A stretch of 64,000 bases of DNA. Source: Mycolicibacterium litorale (GTDB lineage Bacteria; Actinomycetota; Actinomycetes; Mycobacteriales; Mycobacteriaceae). The notes under the pieces are model-generated. The model was not told where the DNA came from and did no database searches. It saw nothing but the letters and a program-made list of their open reading frames with translations. A program made the position numbers and the translations under genes. Below, in pieces: positions 1-8,662 of this stretch (positions within the stretch are counted from its first letter, which is position 1; the number at the start of each line of letters is the position of its first letter). Where the stretch lies: NCBI GenBank assembly GCA_002007745.1, contig CP019882.1:682001-746000 (forward strand), read 5' to 3'.

Positions 1-840
1 GACGACACCGCCCTCAACCGCTGGACCGATGACGACCGCTTCGAGGTCAGCCGGGAACGGATAGCGCAGTACGCCGAGGCCACCAACGACCCGATCCCGG
101 CACACCGCGCCGGCGACGTCGCCCCGCCGGTGTTCGCGATCGTGCCGGTCTTCGAATCGATGATGATGCCCACCGTCGACGTCCTACCCGTCGAGCTGGT
201 GCCGCGCGTGGTCCACGGCGAACAGGACTTCTTCTTTCACCGGCCGATCCGCCCCGGCGACAAGCTGGTCTCGCGCGGCAAGATGATCGGCTACGAAGGA
301 CTCGAGAACGGGACCCGGGCGGCGATCTTCCTCGAATGCCGCACCGAAAGTGGCGAACTCGTCAACGAACAGTATGTGACCTGCTTCGTGCGTGGCTTCG
401 ACGCCGGTCGCAAGATCGGCGAGCTCACGCCGTCGCACAAGTTCGACGAACGGTTGCGAGACCAGGCTCCGCTGGCCAAGGTTGCTCAGCGCATCGACGC
501 CGACCAGACATTCCGGTACGCACCCGCGTCGGGTGATCCCATGCCGATTCACCTCGACGAGGACGTCGCCAAGGATGCCGGGCTGCCGGGGATCATCGCC
601 CACGGATTGTGCACGATGGCGTTCACCTCCTGGGCGGTGCTGACCGAAGTGGCGGCATCCGACGTCACCCGGCTCAAGCGATTCGCCGTGCGGTTCTCCA
701 AGATGGTGCTTCCCGGTGACGAGCTGGAAACCCGGATCTGGCGCACGGATTCGCGTAACGGGGCCACCACCTATGCATTCGAGACGGCCCGCGGTGGGGA
801 CTTCGTGATCACCGATGGCCTCGCCGAGATAACCGACTGA
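1..840 (+). CDS. MaoC-family (R)-hydratase-like protein, 5' end cut by window
   Basis: Reading frame 1 is open from the first base, so the gene begins upstream of the window; at least 279 residues are visible. The N-terminal part (NRWTDDRF..., YAEATNDPIPAH) looks like the FAS1-type MaoC N-terminal hot-dog domain. The second half carries the hydratase-type hot-dog with FRYAPASGDPMPIHLDEDVA and GLPGIIAHGLCTMAF, where the Asp and His of the GDxxPxHxD-type motif are present. Double hot-dog proteins of this kind hydrate 2-enoyl-CoA to 3-hydroxyacyl-CoA in beta-oxidation-like pathways. The stop lies 16 bp before the next gene, a dehydrogenase expected to act on the hydratase product. The family is secure; the substrate is unknown. 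Confidence 0.88.
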   Translation, partial: DDTALNRWTDDDRFEVSRERIAQYAEATNDPIPAHRAGDVAPPVFAIVPVFESMMMPTVDVLPVELVPRVVHGEQDFFFHRPIRPGDKLVSRGKMIGYEGLENGTRAAIFLECRTESGELVNEQYVTCFVRGFDAGRKIGELTPSHKFDERLRDQAPLAKVAQRIDADQTFRYAPASGDPMPIHLDEDVAKDAGLPGIIAHGLCTMAFTSWAVLTEVAASDVTRLKRFAVRFSKMVLPGDELETRIWRTDSRNGATTYAFETARGGDFVITDGLAEITD

Positions 841-856
841 AGCAGAGGACACGCAG

Positions 857-1726
857 ATGGGGATTCTGGACGGACGGGTAGCCGTCATCACCGGCGCAGG
901 CCGGGGCATCGGACGCGAGCACGCGCTGCTGTTCGCCAGGGAAGGCGCGGCGGTCGTCGTCAATGATCTGGGTGGCAGCAATACCGGCGACGGCAGTGAC
1001 TCCGGGCCGGCGCATGAGGTTGTCGCGGAGATCGTGGCAGCCGGTGGGCGCGCCGTGGCCAATACCGCCAACATCGCCGAATGGAATGGTGCCGCATCGG
1101 TCATCCGGTCGGCGCTAGACGAATTCGGCAGACTGGACGTCCTGGTGAACAACGCGGGCATCCTGCGCGACGCATTCATCGCCGGTATGACCGAGTCGCA
1201 GTGGGATGCGGTGATCGCCGTACATCTCAAAGGGCACTTCTCGATGCTGAGACACGCCGCCCAGTACTGGAAGGACCAGTCCAAGGCTGGTGAGCAACCC
1301 ACCGCGGCGGTGATCAACACCGCATCGGGCTCCGGGGTGACGCTGCCCAACGCCGGCCAGGCCAACTACGGCGCCGCCAAGGCGGCTATCGCCGCGCTGA
1401 CGTTGATCGCCGCCGAGGAGTTGGAACGTTATGGCGTGCGGGTCAACGCCATCGCGCCGATCGCTCGTACCCGGCTCACGCTGGCCACGCCGGGGATGGG
1501 TGCGTTGATGGCCGAGCCGGAGGACGGCGAGCCGGATCTGTTCGCCCCGGCGAACATCGCACCACTGGTGGCATACCTGGCCAGTGAGAAATGCCCGCTC
1601 ACCGGGCGAGTCTATGCCGTCCAAGGCGGGGCGATCTCGCTGCTGAAGGGCTGGCATGACATCGCCACCATCGAAACCGACACGGTCTGGGACGTCGACG
1701 ACATCGCGCAGCGACTGCCGTCCTGA
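857..1726 (+). CDS. SDR-family 3-hydroxyacyl-CoA dehydrogenase-like oxidoreductase
   Basis: A 289-residue classical/extended short-chain dehydrogenase. The N-terminal nucleotide loop TGAGRGIG is followed by the VNDLGGSNTGDG stretch typical of the dehydrogenase domain of peroxisomal multifunctional enzyme type 2. NNAGILRD and the active-site region NTASGSGVTLPNAGQANYGAAK (Ser, Tyr and Lys all present) are visible. It would oxidise a 3-hydroxyacyl-CoA with NAD(P)+. An AGAGGA ribosome site sits just upstream of the ATG. It follows the MaoC hydratase and precedes an acyl-CoA dehydrogenase, which fits a beta-oxidation module. The exact substrate cannot be told. Confidence 0.9.
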   Translation: MGILDGRVAVITGAGRGIGREHALLFAREGAAVVVNDLGGSNTGDGSDSGPAHEVVAEIVAAGGRAVANTANIAEWNGAASVIRSALDEFGRLDVLVNNAGILRDAFIAGMTESQWDAVIAVHLKGHFSMLRHAAQYWKDQSKAGEQPTAAVINTASGSGVTLPNAGQANYGAAKAAIAALTLIAAEELERYGVRVNAIAPIARTRLTLATPGMGALMAEPEDGEPDLFAPANIAPLVAYLASEKCPLTGRVYAVQGGAISLLKGWHDIATIETDTVWDVDDIAQRLPS

Positions 1727-1759
1727 CCGGCCCGCGCCGACGACAAAGGAGAACCACCG

Positions 1760-3022
1760 ATGATCGAATGGTCAGATACCGACATCATCATGCGCGACAC
1801 CGTGCGCGAATTCATCGCCAAGGAGATCCGCCCTCACATCGAGGAACTGGAGAGCGGGCAGCTCTCGCCGTACCCGATCGCCCGAAAGCTGTTCAGTGAG
1901 TTCGGCCTCGACGTGATGGCCGCCGAAGCGGTCAAAACGATGCTCGACCGGGAACGCGCCCGGGCCGAGGCCGAGGGCGGTGCAACGACGTCGTCGGCTC
2001 GAACCGGTGGCGGAATCGGCGATCTCGGCGCCCAAGTGTCGATGGCGGCGGTGCTGGTCACCGAGCTTGCCGCCGTGAGCATCGGTTTGCTCTCGACCAT
2101 CGGGGTCAGTCTCGGACTGGGCGCCTCGACCATCATGGCGCGTGGCACGCTGGCGCAGAAGGAACGCTGGCTTCCTGAGCTGATGACGCTGGAGAAGATC
2201 GCGGCGTGGGCGATCACCGAACCCGATGCCGGATCCGATGCCTTCGGCGGCATGAAAACCTATGTCCGCCGGGATGGCTCGGACTATCTGCTCAACGGCC
2301 AGAAGACGTTCATCACCAACGGTCCGGATGCCGACGTCATTGTGGTGTACGCCAAACTCGACGAAGGTATCGATTCCGGGGTCGACAAACGTGATCGGCC
2401 CGTGCTGACATTCGTTCTCGATGCCGGCATGCCTGGGCTGACTCAGGGCAGGCCGTTCAAGAAGATGGGCATGATGTCCTCGCCGACCGGTGAACTCTTC
2501 TTCGACAATGTCCGCCTCAGCCCTGACCGACTGCTGGGGGAGACCGAGCGGCACGGTGCCGGCGACGGCAGGGACAGTGCGAGGGCGAACTTCGCCGGTG
2601 AACGGATCGGGATCGCGCTGATGTCGCTGGGCATCATCAACGAGTGCCATCGGTTGAGCGTCGACTACGCCAAGACCCGCACGCTGTGGGGCAAGAACAT
2701 CGGGCAGTTCCAGCTGATCCAGCTGAAGCTGGCGCAGATGGAGATCGCCCGGATGAACGTGCAGAACATGGTGTTCCAGACCCTGGAAGCTGCGGGCCGG
2801 GGCAGGATGCCTTCCCTGGCGGAGGCCTCGGCGATCAAGCTCTATTCGTCGCAGGCGGCCACCGACGTCGCCATGGAGACCGTTCAATTATTCGGTGGTA
2901 ATGGCTACATGGCCGAGTATCACGTGGAACGGCTTGCCCGGGACGCCAAGTCGTTGATGATCTATGCGGGAAGCAACGAGGTGCAGGTCACCCACATCGC
3001 CAAAGGACTCCTTTCGGCATGA
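1760..3022 (+). CDS. acyl-CoA dehydrogenase
   Basis: A 420-residue FAD-dependent acyl-CoA dehydrogenase, slightly longer than the usual 380-400 because of a low-complexity Gly/Ala/Thr-rich insert near residues 70-90. Family signatures are ITEPDAGSDAFGG and the C-terminal QLFGGNGYMAEYHVERLARDAK; the latter lies next to IYAGSNEVQ, the usual flavin-binding end. It would introduce the alpha-beta double bond into an acyl-CoA. The AAAGGAG ribosome site at about 1746 supports the ATG chosen. The stop overlaps the next start as ATGA, so translation is probably coupled. Confidence 0.93.
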   Translation: MIEWSDTDIIMRDTVREFIAKEIRPHIEELESGQLSPYPIARKLFSEFGLDVMAAEAVKTMLDRERARAEAEGGATTSSARTGGGIGDLGAQVSMAAVLVTELAAVSIGLLSTIGVSLGLGASTIMARGTLAQKERWLPELMTLEKIAAWAITEPDAGSDAFGGMKTYVRRDGSDYLLNGQKTFITNGPDADVIVVYAKLDEGIDSGVDKRDRPVLTFVLDAGMPGLTQGRPFKKMGMMSSPTGELFFDNVRLSPDRLLGETERHGAGDGRDSARANFAGERIGIALMSLGIINECHRLSVDYAKTRTLWGKNIGQFQLIQLKLAQMEIARMNVQNMVFQTLEAAGRGRMPSLAEASAIKLYSSQAATDVAMETVQLFGGNGYMAEYHVERLARDAKSLMIYAGSNEVQVTHIAKGLLSA

Positions 3023-3843
3023 TCAGCTCCGGCACGGGGTGCTACAACGGTGTGCGGACCCGGGTCTTGTCGGTGGGTGGCGACGGACCACCCGTTGTGC
3101 TGTTGCACGGCTACGCGGACTCGGCGGACACTTGGCGCGCGGTGCTCGCGCGGCTGGCCCACGCCGGCCGGCGTGCCCGCGCGATCGATCTGCCGGGCTT
3201 CGGGTGGGCGGACCGCCGCCAACCGGGGCCGCTACTACCGCAATTCGACACCTTCGTCGACGACCTACTAGCCGAGACGGGGCCGGCGGTACTGGTCGGA
3301 AACTCGCTTGGCGCCGCCACGGCCGTCCGGGCTGCCACGCGCAATCCGGGTGCAGTGCGGGCGGTTCTGGCGCTCAACGATCCCCTCAACGCTCGTCACC
3401 TGCCGGCTCGTCTGGCCCGGCGAGGACACCTGCCCGATCAGGTCTGGCATGCGGCGGCGATGATGCCGATTCCCGCCGGGGTGCTGCGCTGGGCGACCGG
3501 ACACGCCGTGCGACGCGTCCTCTACGGTCCCGGCGTCGCCGCCGATCCCGCTGTCGTCGCACGATGGCGGCGCACCGTGTGCGGGCCGGCGTCCTTGGCG
3601 GCGCTGGGCCGCTACGCATTTCAGTATGCGCTGGAGACCGCTGACGGGCATCGGGATCTGCGCATCGACTGCCCGGCCGTCGTGGCACACGGCGCCAAGG
3701 ACCGGATCATTCCCGTTCAGGCGAGCCGGGTGTTGCACCAGCAGATTCCGGGCAGTTCGTTCGTGGTGTTACCGCGCTCCGGTCATTGCCCACAGCTCGA
3801 CGATCCCCACGAGGTGACCCGATTGATCATGAGGCTGCCATGA
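3019..3843 (+). CDS. alpha/beta-fold hydrolase
   Basis: A 274-residue alpha/beta hydrolase. The oxyanion-hole region VVLLHGYADSADTW, the nucleophile elbow VGNSLGAATA and the late catalytic His in RSGHCPQLDDP are all visible; the acid is probably the Asp of GAKDRIIP. It lacks a signal peptide, so it is presumably cytosolic. The start overlaps the stop of the acyl-CoA dehydrogenase (ATGA) and its own stop overlaps the acyl-CoA ligase start in the same way. Its place in the operon suggests it releases an acid or alcohol from an ester for activation, but that is inference. Confidence 0.9.
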   Translation: MISSGTGCYNGVRTRVLSVGGDGPPVVLLHGYADSADTWRAVLARLAHAGRRARAIDLPGFGWADRRQPGPLLPQFDTFVDDLLAETGPAVLVGNSLGAATAVRAATRNPGAVRAVLALNDPLNARHLPARLARRGHLPDQVWHAAAMMPIPAGVLRWATGHAVRRVLYGPGVAADPAVVARWRRTVCGPASLAALGRYAFQYALETADGHRDLRIDCPAVVAHGAKDRIIPVQASRVLHQQIPGSSFVVLPRSGHCPQLDDPHEVTRLIMRLP

Positions 3844-5447
3844 TCGGGCGATGGGCCGATCTCACCCGCGCCGTCGTGGTGCTGCAGCGCCGGAGGATGA
3901 TCGACCTCCGCAACCCGGTGGCGCTGGTGAGCGCCGCCCGCGCCCTGCGGCGGTACGGCTCCTTCGGGGGCTTGGCCACCCACACCGCTGCGCGTTACGG
4001 GGATGCCCCGGCGCTGACCGACGAGCGCGGGACACTGACCTTCGCTGAACTCGATCGGAAGTCCAACGCTGTGGCCCGGGTGCTGCACGCCGGGCCCTCC
4101 GGTGCTGCCGCGACCGTCGGCGTGCTCAGCCGGGGTCACCGTGGGCTCCTGCTGGTTCTCGCGGCCGCCGGCAAGGCCGGGGCGCGGATCGTCTTGCTCA
4201 ACACCGGGTTCGCCGGTCCGCAGCTGGCTGATGTGTGCCTGCGGGAGCGGGTCGAGGTGGTGCTGGCGGATCAGGAGTTCACCGAAGCCCTCGGCGCCCT
4301 GCCGGCCCGCATCCAGGTGATCCTGAACTGGGCCGACGACGTGCCGACGCTACCGGTGATCGACGACCTCGCCGCGGCGCAGTCCGACGAGCCGCTGCCC
4401 GTCCCGCGCGAGCCGGGCGGGCTCGTCCTGCTCACCAGCGGGACCACGGGTGTCCCCAAGGGCGCGCCGCGCAACCGGATCAGCCCGCTGCAGTCCGCGC
4501 AGTTGCTCGACCGGGTGCCGTGGCCGGCGGGCAGCTCCTACGTGATTGCCGCACCACTGTTCCATGCCACCGGGCTGGCCACCGCCGCAGTCGGCTTGGC
4601 GTTGGGCAACCGAATCGTGCTGTCCCGGCGGTTCGATCCGCTGGAGGTGCTGCGCGCGGTCGCCGAACACCGCGCCGGGGCAGTGGTTCTGGTGCCGACG
4701 ATGCTCGGCAGGATTCTCGACCTGGGCCCCGACATCCTCAGTCGATACGACACCTCCTCGCTGCAGGTCATCTTCGCTGCCGGATCGGCGTTGTCCCCAG
4801 ACCTGTGCCGCCGGACGCTGCAGACCTTCGGCGATGTCCTGTACAACCTGTACGGGTCGACCGAGGTGGCGACCGCCGCCGTGGCGACCCCGGCCGACCT
4901 GCGTGCCGCTCCGGGGACGGTCGGGCGCCCACCCGTCGGCTGCCGGATCGCCGCCTATGACGCCTACGACCGCGTCATCACCGAGCCCGGGCGCAGCGGA
5001 ACACTTTATGTGTCAAGCGGACTGAGCTTTGCGGGCTATACCGACGGCGGGCGCAAGAGGGTGCTCGACGGAATGCTGTCCAGCGGCGACACCGGCCACT
5101 TCGACGGCGACGGCCGGTGGTTCGTCGACGGGCGTGACGACGACATGATCGTCTCCGGCGGAGAGAACGTCTACCCGATCGAAGTGGAGAACCTGCTCGG
5201 CGAGCATCCGTCGATCGTCGAGGCCGCGGTGGTCGGCAGACCGGATCAGGACTTCGGTCAGCGGCTGTGCGCCTTCGTGGTGATCCGTGACAGCGCAACC
5301 CTCGACGCCGACGGCGTCCGGTCCTATGTGCGGCAACGGCTGGCCCGGCACAAGGTACCCCGAGATGTGGTCTTCCTCGATACCCTGCCGCGCAACGAAA
5401 CCGGTAAGGTGCTCAAGCGCGAGCTACTGGCCTGGGCTGCCGAGTGA
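3840..5447 (+). CDS. fatty-acyl-CoA ligase (FadD-type, AMP-binding)
   Basis: A 535-residue acyl-CoA synthetase of the adenylate-forming superfamily. The P-loop LTSGTTGVPKGAPR, the A5 motif LYGSTE, the A7/A8 region SGDTGHFDGDGRWFVDGRDDDM with SGGENVYPIEVE, and the C-terminal lysine motif RNETGKVLKREL are all present, so it should be active. It converts a carboxylic acid to acyl-AMP and then acyl-CoA. The ATG at 3840 overlaps the upstream stop (ATGA); an in-frame ATG 18 codons further upstream lies inside the hydrolase gene and is unlikely. Length and sequence resemble mycobacterial FadD12, but I am not certain enough to give that name. Confidence 0.92.
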   Translation: MIGRWADLTRAVVVLQRRRMIDLRNPVALVSAARALRRYGSFGGLATHTAARYGDAPALTDERGTLTFAELDRKSNAVARVLHAGPSGAAATVGVLSRGHRGLLLVLAAAGKAGARIVLLNTGFAGPQLADVCLRERVEVVLADQEFTEALGALPARIQVILNWADDVPTLPVIDDLAAAQSDEPLPVPREPGGLVLLTSGTTGVPKGAPRNRISPLQSAQLLDRVPWPAGSSYVIAAPLFHATGLATAAVGLALGNRIVLSRRFDPLEVLRAVAEHRAGAVVLVPTMLGRILDLGPDILSRYDTSSLQVIFAAGSALSPDLCRRTLQTFGDVLYNLYGSTEVATAAVATPADLRAAPGTVGRPPVGCRIAAYDAYDRVITEPGRSGTLYVSSGLSFAGYTDGGRKRVLDGMLSSGDTGHFDGDGRWFVDGRDDDMIVSGGENVYPIEVENLLGEHPSIVEAAVVGRPDQDFGQRLCAFVVIRDSATLDADGVRSYVRQRLARHKVPRDVVFLDTLPRNETGKVLKRELLAWAAE

Positions 5448-6849
5448 TGTCGGGGACGCCGACGGTGACGGCCGTCGTCGACGCATTGCGCAGTGCCCAG
5501 CCCGCCTGGCAGGAATTGTCGGTCACCGCCCGGGTGCGCTGGCTGGTGCGCTACCGGAATTGGCTGTTGGACAACCAGTCCCGACTGGAACACATCCTGT
5601 CGCAGGAGACCGGCAAGCCGTCGGCCGAGGCGGCGCTGGAAATTCCCTACGTTGTCCAGGCGATCAACTACCACTGCCGGCGCGCGCCGCTGCTGTTGGC
5701 CGACCGGCGTCCTGGCCCGCACGGCATACTCGCGATCACCAAGCGGCAGTTGATTGTTCAACGGCCGTACCCGGTCGTCGGGGTGATCACGCCATGGAAT
5801 TTCCCGCTGGGGCTGTCTCTGCTGGATGCGGTACCGGCCCTACTGGCCGGCTGTGCGGTCGTGGTCAAACCGTCTGAGTTGACGCCGTCGGCGGTGTCCG
5901 TGGCGGTCGGGGGATGGGCCGAGATCGGAGCACCGCCGGTGCTGCGTGTCGTCACCGGCGCTGGCGGCGCCGGTGCGGCGGTGGTCGACGCCGTCGACTT
6001 CATCCAGTTCACCGGGTCGGCCCGCACCGGCAGGATCATCGCTCGGGCGGCGGCCGAACGCCTGATTCCCTGCGCTCTCGAACTCGGCGGGAAAGACGCC
6101 ATGATCGTGCTGGCCGACGCCGACATCGAGCGCGCGGCCAACGCCGCGGTGTGGGGGCGATGGCCAACTGCGGCCAGATGTGCGTCTCGGTGGAACGGGC
6201 CTACGTCGAGTCGGCGGTCTACGACCGGTTCGTAGCGGCGGTGACCGCAAAGGTGACCGCTTTGCGCGCCGGAACCGACATCGGTCGGCTGACCAGTTCC
6301 GACCAGCACGAGGTGGTCCGACGGCACATCGAGGATGCGCTCGGACGCGGGGCCACCGCGGTTGCCGGCGGGCGGGACGTGGAGAGTCCGACGGTGCTCG
6401 TCGGTGTCGACCACGACATGCTGTGCATGACCGAGGAGACCTTCGGGCCGACGCTGCCGATCATGCGGGTCGCTGACGAGCATGAAGCCGTCCGCCTGGC
6501 CAACGCGTCCCGGTATGGCCTCTCGGCGGTGGTCTTCAGCGGTGACCGGCGGCGGGCCGAGCGGTTGGCCCGCCGGATCGACGCGGGCGCAGTGAACATC
6601 AACGACGTGTTCGCCAACCTGTTCACTCTGGCGCTCCCACAGGCCGGGTGGAAGGAATCGGGTATCGGTGCCCGCGGCGGACGTGACGCGGTGACGAAGT
6701 TCTGTCGGCCGCAGGCGATCGTCGCGGCCCGGCTGACCCCGCGCAGTGAGCTCACCTGGTACCCGTACACCCCGGCGCGTCGCGCGCTGGTGCGCCACGT
6801 CTCCCGCTTTCTCGGTGCGCGCGGACTGCGGCGCCGACTCGGTTCGTGA
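5444..6849 (+). CDS. NAD(P)-dependent aldehyde dehydrogenase, interrupted by a one-base frameshift
   Basis: An aldehyde dehydrogenase encoded in two frames. The first part, from the GTG at 5444 (or the ATG at 5447), carries VITPWNFPL, FTGSARTGRIIA and ELGGKDAMIV with the general-base Glu. It runs to VWG and then leaves frame at the G run 6153-6157. The second part resumes exactly as MANCGQMCVSVERAYVE with the catalytic Cys, followed by EETFGPTLPI and the usual C-terminus. Inserting one G (G5 to G6) gives a continuous protein of about 468 residues. It would oxidise an aldehyde to the acid used by the preceding ligase. The start overlaps the ligase stop. Either the base is missing from the sequence or this is a recent pseudogene. 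Confidence 0.85.
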
Positions 6850-6863
6850 AAGGACACCCACCC

Positions 6864-7691
6864 GTGGCGAAGATGAACTTGGCCGGCCGCGTCGTCGCGA
6901 TCACCGGCGGTGCACGAGGCATCGGCGCGGCGACCGCGGCGGCGTTCGCCGAGGCCGGCGCCACCGTGGCGATCGGCGACGTCGACGTCAGCCTCGCCGA
7001 GCGAACCGCGTCCCGCCTCGGCTGCTGGTGGGCCGGACTCGACGTCACCCATCGGGCCGGATTCGCCGACTTCCTGGATTCGGCGATCGGTGCCCTCGGC
7101 CGGCTCGATGTCCTGGTCAACAACGCCGGCATCATGCCGGTGACGGCTCTGGTCGACGAGTCGGCCGAGTCCGTTCAACGCCAGCTCGCGATCAACGTCG
7201 CCGGGGTCGTCTACGGGACCCAGCTGGCGATCGAGCGCATGGCACCCGGCGGCGCGGGGAGTGTGGTCAACGTCGCCTCGGCGGCCGGGCGGATCGGGTT
7301 CGGCGGCGTGGCGACCTACACCGCCACCAAGTTCGCCGTCGCCGGCTTCACCGAGGCCGCCGCTCTCGAGTACCGGTCGTCGGGTATCCGGTTCACCACG
7401 GTCTTCCCCGGGATGGTCAACACCGAGCTGGCTGCCGGGTTGTCCGATCACGCGATGATGCGGTCCTGTTCGGCCGACGTCGTAGCGGCCGGAATCGTGG
7501 ATGCCGTGCGCCGAGGTCGCCGTGCCGTGTACGTCCCGCGCCGGCTGGGTGTGATCTCCACGGTGTACGGCCTGCTGCCGTCACCTGCCCGGACCTCACT
7601 GATGTCGCTGCTGGGAGCCGATCACCAGATGCTCCAGGCCGACGACTCGACGCGGGCCGCCTACGAACGGCGGGTTCAGCACCGCCGGTAA
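6864..7691 (+). CDS. SDR-family oxidoreductase
   Basis: A 275-residue classical short-chain dehydrogenase with TGGARGIG, the acidic GDVDVSLAE stretch after beta-2 (pointing to NAD+ preference), NNAGIMPV, Ser in NVASAAGRIG and the YTATK catalytic pair. It probably interconverts an alcohol and aldehyde or ketone, fitting the neighbouring aldehyde dehydrogenase. The GTG at 6864 is chosen because AAAGGA lies about 9 bases before it; a GTG at 6846 overlapping the previous stop is possible but has no visible ribosome site. It is the last gene of the operon. Confidence 0.9.
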   Translation: MAKMNLAGRVVAITGGARGIGAATAAAFAEAGATVAIGDVDVSLAERTASRLGCWWAGLDVTHRAGFADFLDSAIGALGRLDVLVNNAGIMPVTALVDESAESVQRQLAINVAGVVYGTQLAIERMAPGGAGSVVNVASAAGRIGFGGVATYTATKFAVAGFTEAAALEYRSSGIRFTTVFPGMVNTELAAGLSDHAMMRSCSADVVAAGIVDAVRRGRRAVYVPRRLGVISTVYGLLPSPARTSLMSLLGADHQMLQADDSTRAAYERRVQHRR

Positions 7692-7712
7692 AAACTGACG
7701 TATTGGAAAATA

Positions 7713-7729
7713 AAGGACCGAGGTCCCTT
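7713..7729. promoter_or_regulatory. dyad resembling a DosR box, or a weak hairpin
   Basis: The 17-base stretch AAGGACCGAGGTCCCTT matches the GGGAC-N4-GTCCC core of the DosR hypoxia-regulator site at 9 of 10 core positions. No plus-strand gene starts within 900 bases downstream, because the next gene converges on it, so regulatory function is doubtful. The same bases form a short hairpin with a GGAC/GTCC stem, which could assist termination. Confidence 0.25.
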
Positions 7730-7780
7730 CCTTAGCTGCATACTGCCGGTTAGGTTCCAGATGCCTACCGGGGTATGGAG

Positions 7781-7827
7781 CCGGGCCGGCCGGCAACGGT
7801 CGAGGGGGCCGCTGCGGGCCGGCCCGG
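7781..7827. terminator. GC-rich inverted repeat between convergent genes
   Basis: A perfect 10-base inverted repeat (CCGGGCCGGC at 7781-7790, complement at 7818-7827) with a 27-base loop. It sits between the 3' end of the SDR operon and the 3' end of the opposing M50 protease gene. It is a plausible bidirectional terminator, without a long U tract as is common in actinobacteria. Confidence 0.5.
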
Positions 7828-7835
7828 TTTCCGTC

Positions 7836-8615
7836 TCACATCCAGGCCGACCAGAACCGGGTCAACTGGCCTCCGATGGAGGCCAGGGCCGCCGGCACGC
7901 CGGACAGCTCGAAGAACCAGAACACCACCGAGAAGAACCACTGGTTCAGCGCCGGGGCGAGCAACAGGACCAACAGGATCAGGAAGCCGAACTGCTTGGC
8001 CGGCGCCACCGCGCGTTGGGTCTCCGGGCTCAGATGCGGCTCCAGCGCCCCGTAGCCGTCCAGGCCCGGGATCGGCAGCAGGTTCAGCAGCAACGCGGTG
8101 ATCTGGAGGAAGCCCAGGAACGCCACTGCCGACCAGAACACGCCGTGGTCAGGGTCATAGAACAGCCTGGTCGCGGCCAGCAGCAGCACGGCCAACACCA
8201 GGTTGGCCGCCGGTCCTGCCAGGTTGACCAGGCTGCGCTGGCGCGGCGTCATGTAGCCGGTGTTGAGGTACACCGCCCCGCCGGGCAGGCCGATGCCACC
8301 CAGCGCGATGAACAGCAGCGGCAGGCCCAGCGAAAGCAGCGGGCTGGAGTACTTCAACGGGTTGAGGGTCAGGTAGCCGCGCGCCGCCACGTCGTGGTCG
8401 CCGAACCGCCAGGCGGTGAAGGCGTGGCCGAACTCGTGCAGGCACAGCGACACCAGCCAGCCGGCGATGACGAAGATGAACACCCCGACGTAGGCCAGCG
8501 GACGGACCGACTCCGCGGCCAACCACGCCAGCACCCCGCCGAGCACGGTGACCGCCACGATCACCAGGAAGATGGGGCTCGGCCGCACCGACTGGCGCAG
8601 CGGACGAATACTCAC
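7836..8615 (-). CDS. site-2 protease (M50) family membrane metalloprotease
   Basis: A 259-residue polytopic membrane protein with the zinc motif HEFGHAF in a transmembrane segment around residue 60 and the second M50 region LLNLLPIPGLDGYGAL (the NPxPxLDG-type Asp ligand). About six hydrophobic segments are visible. It has the length I recall for Rv0359 of M. tuberculosis and lies close to the purA neighbourhood as there. Short M50 proteins without a PDZ domain cleave transmembrane substrates; its substrate is unknown. Confidence 0.88.
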   Translation of the reverse strand: MSIRPLRQSVRPSPIFLVIVAVTVLGGVLAWLAAESVRPLAYVGVFIFVIAGWLVSLCLHEFGHAFTAWRFGDHDVAARGYLTLNPLKYSSPLLSLGLPLLFIALGGIGLPGGAVYLNTGYMTPRQRSLVNLAGPAANLVLAVLLLAATRLFYDPDHGVFWSAVAFLGFLQITALLLNLLPIPGLDGYGALEPHLSPETQRAVAPAKQFGFLILLVLLLAPALNQWFFSVVFWFFELSGVPAALASIGGQLTRFWSAWM

Positions 8616-8662
8616 CTCACGAAACTACCGGACAGGCCTGTGACCACCTGAGATCGTGGGGT

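Noticed and set aside
7761..8651. Long open frame on the plus strand opposite the M50 protease gene
   Set aside because: The product is Gln/Arg/His-rich low-complexity sequence with no domain; it is the mirror of a clear M50 gene in high-GC DNA.
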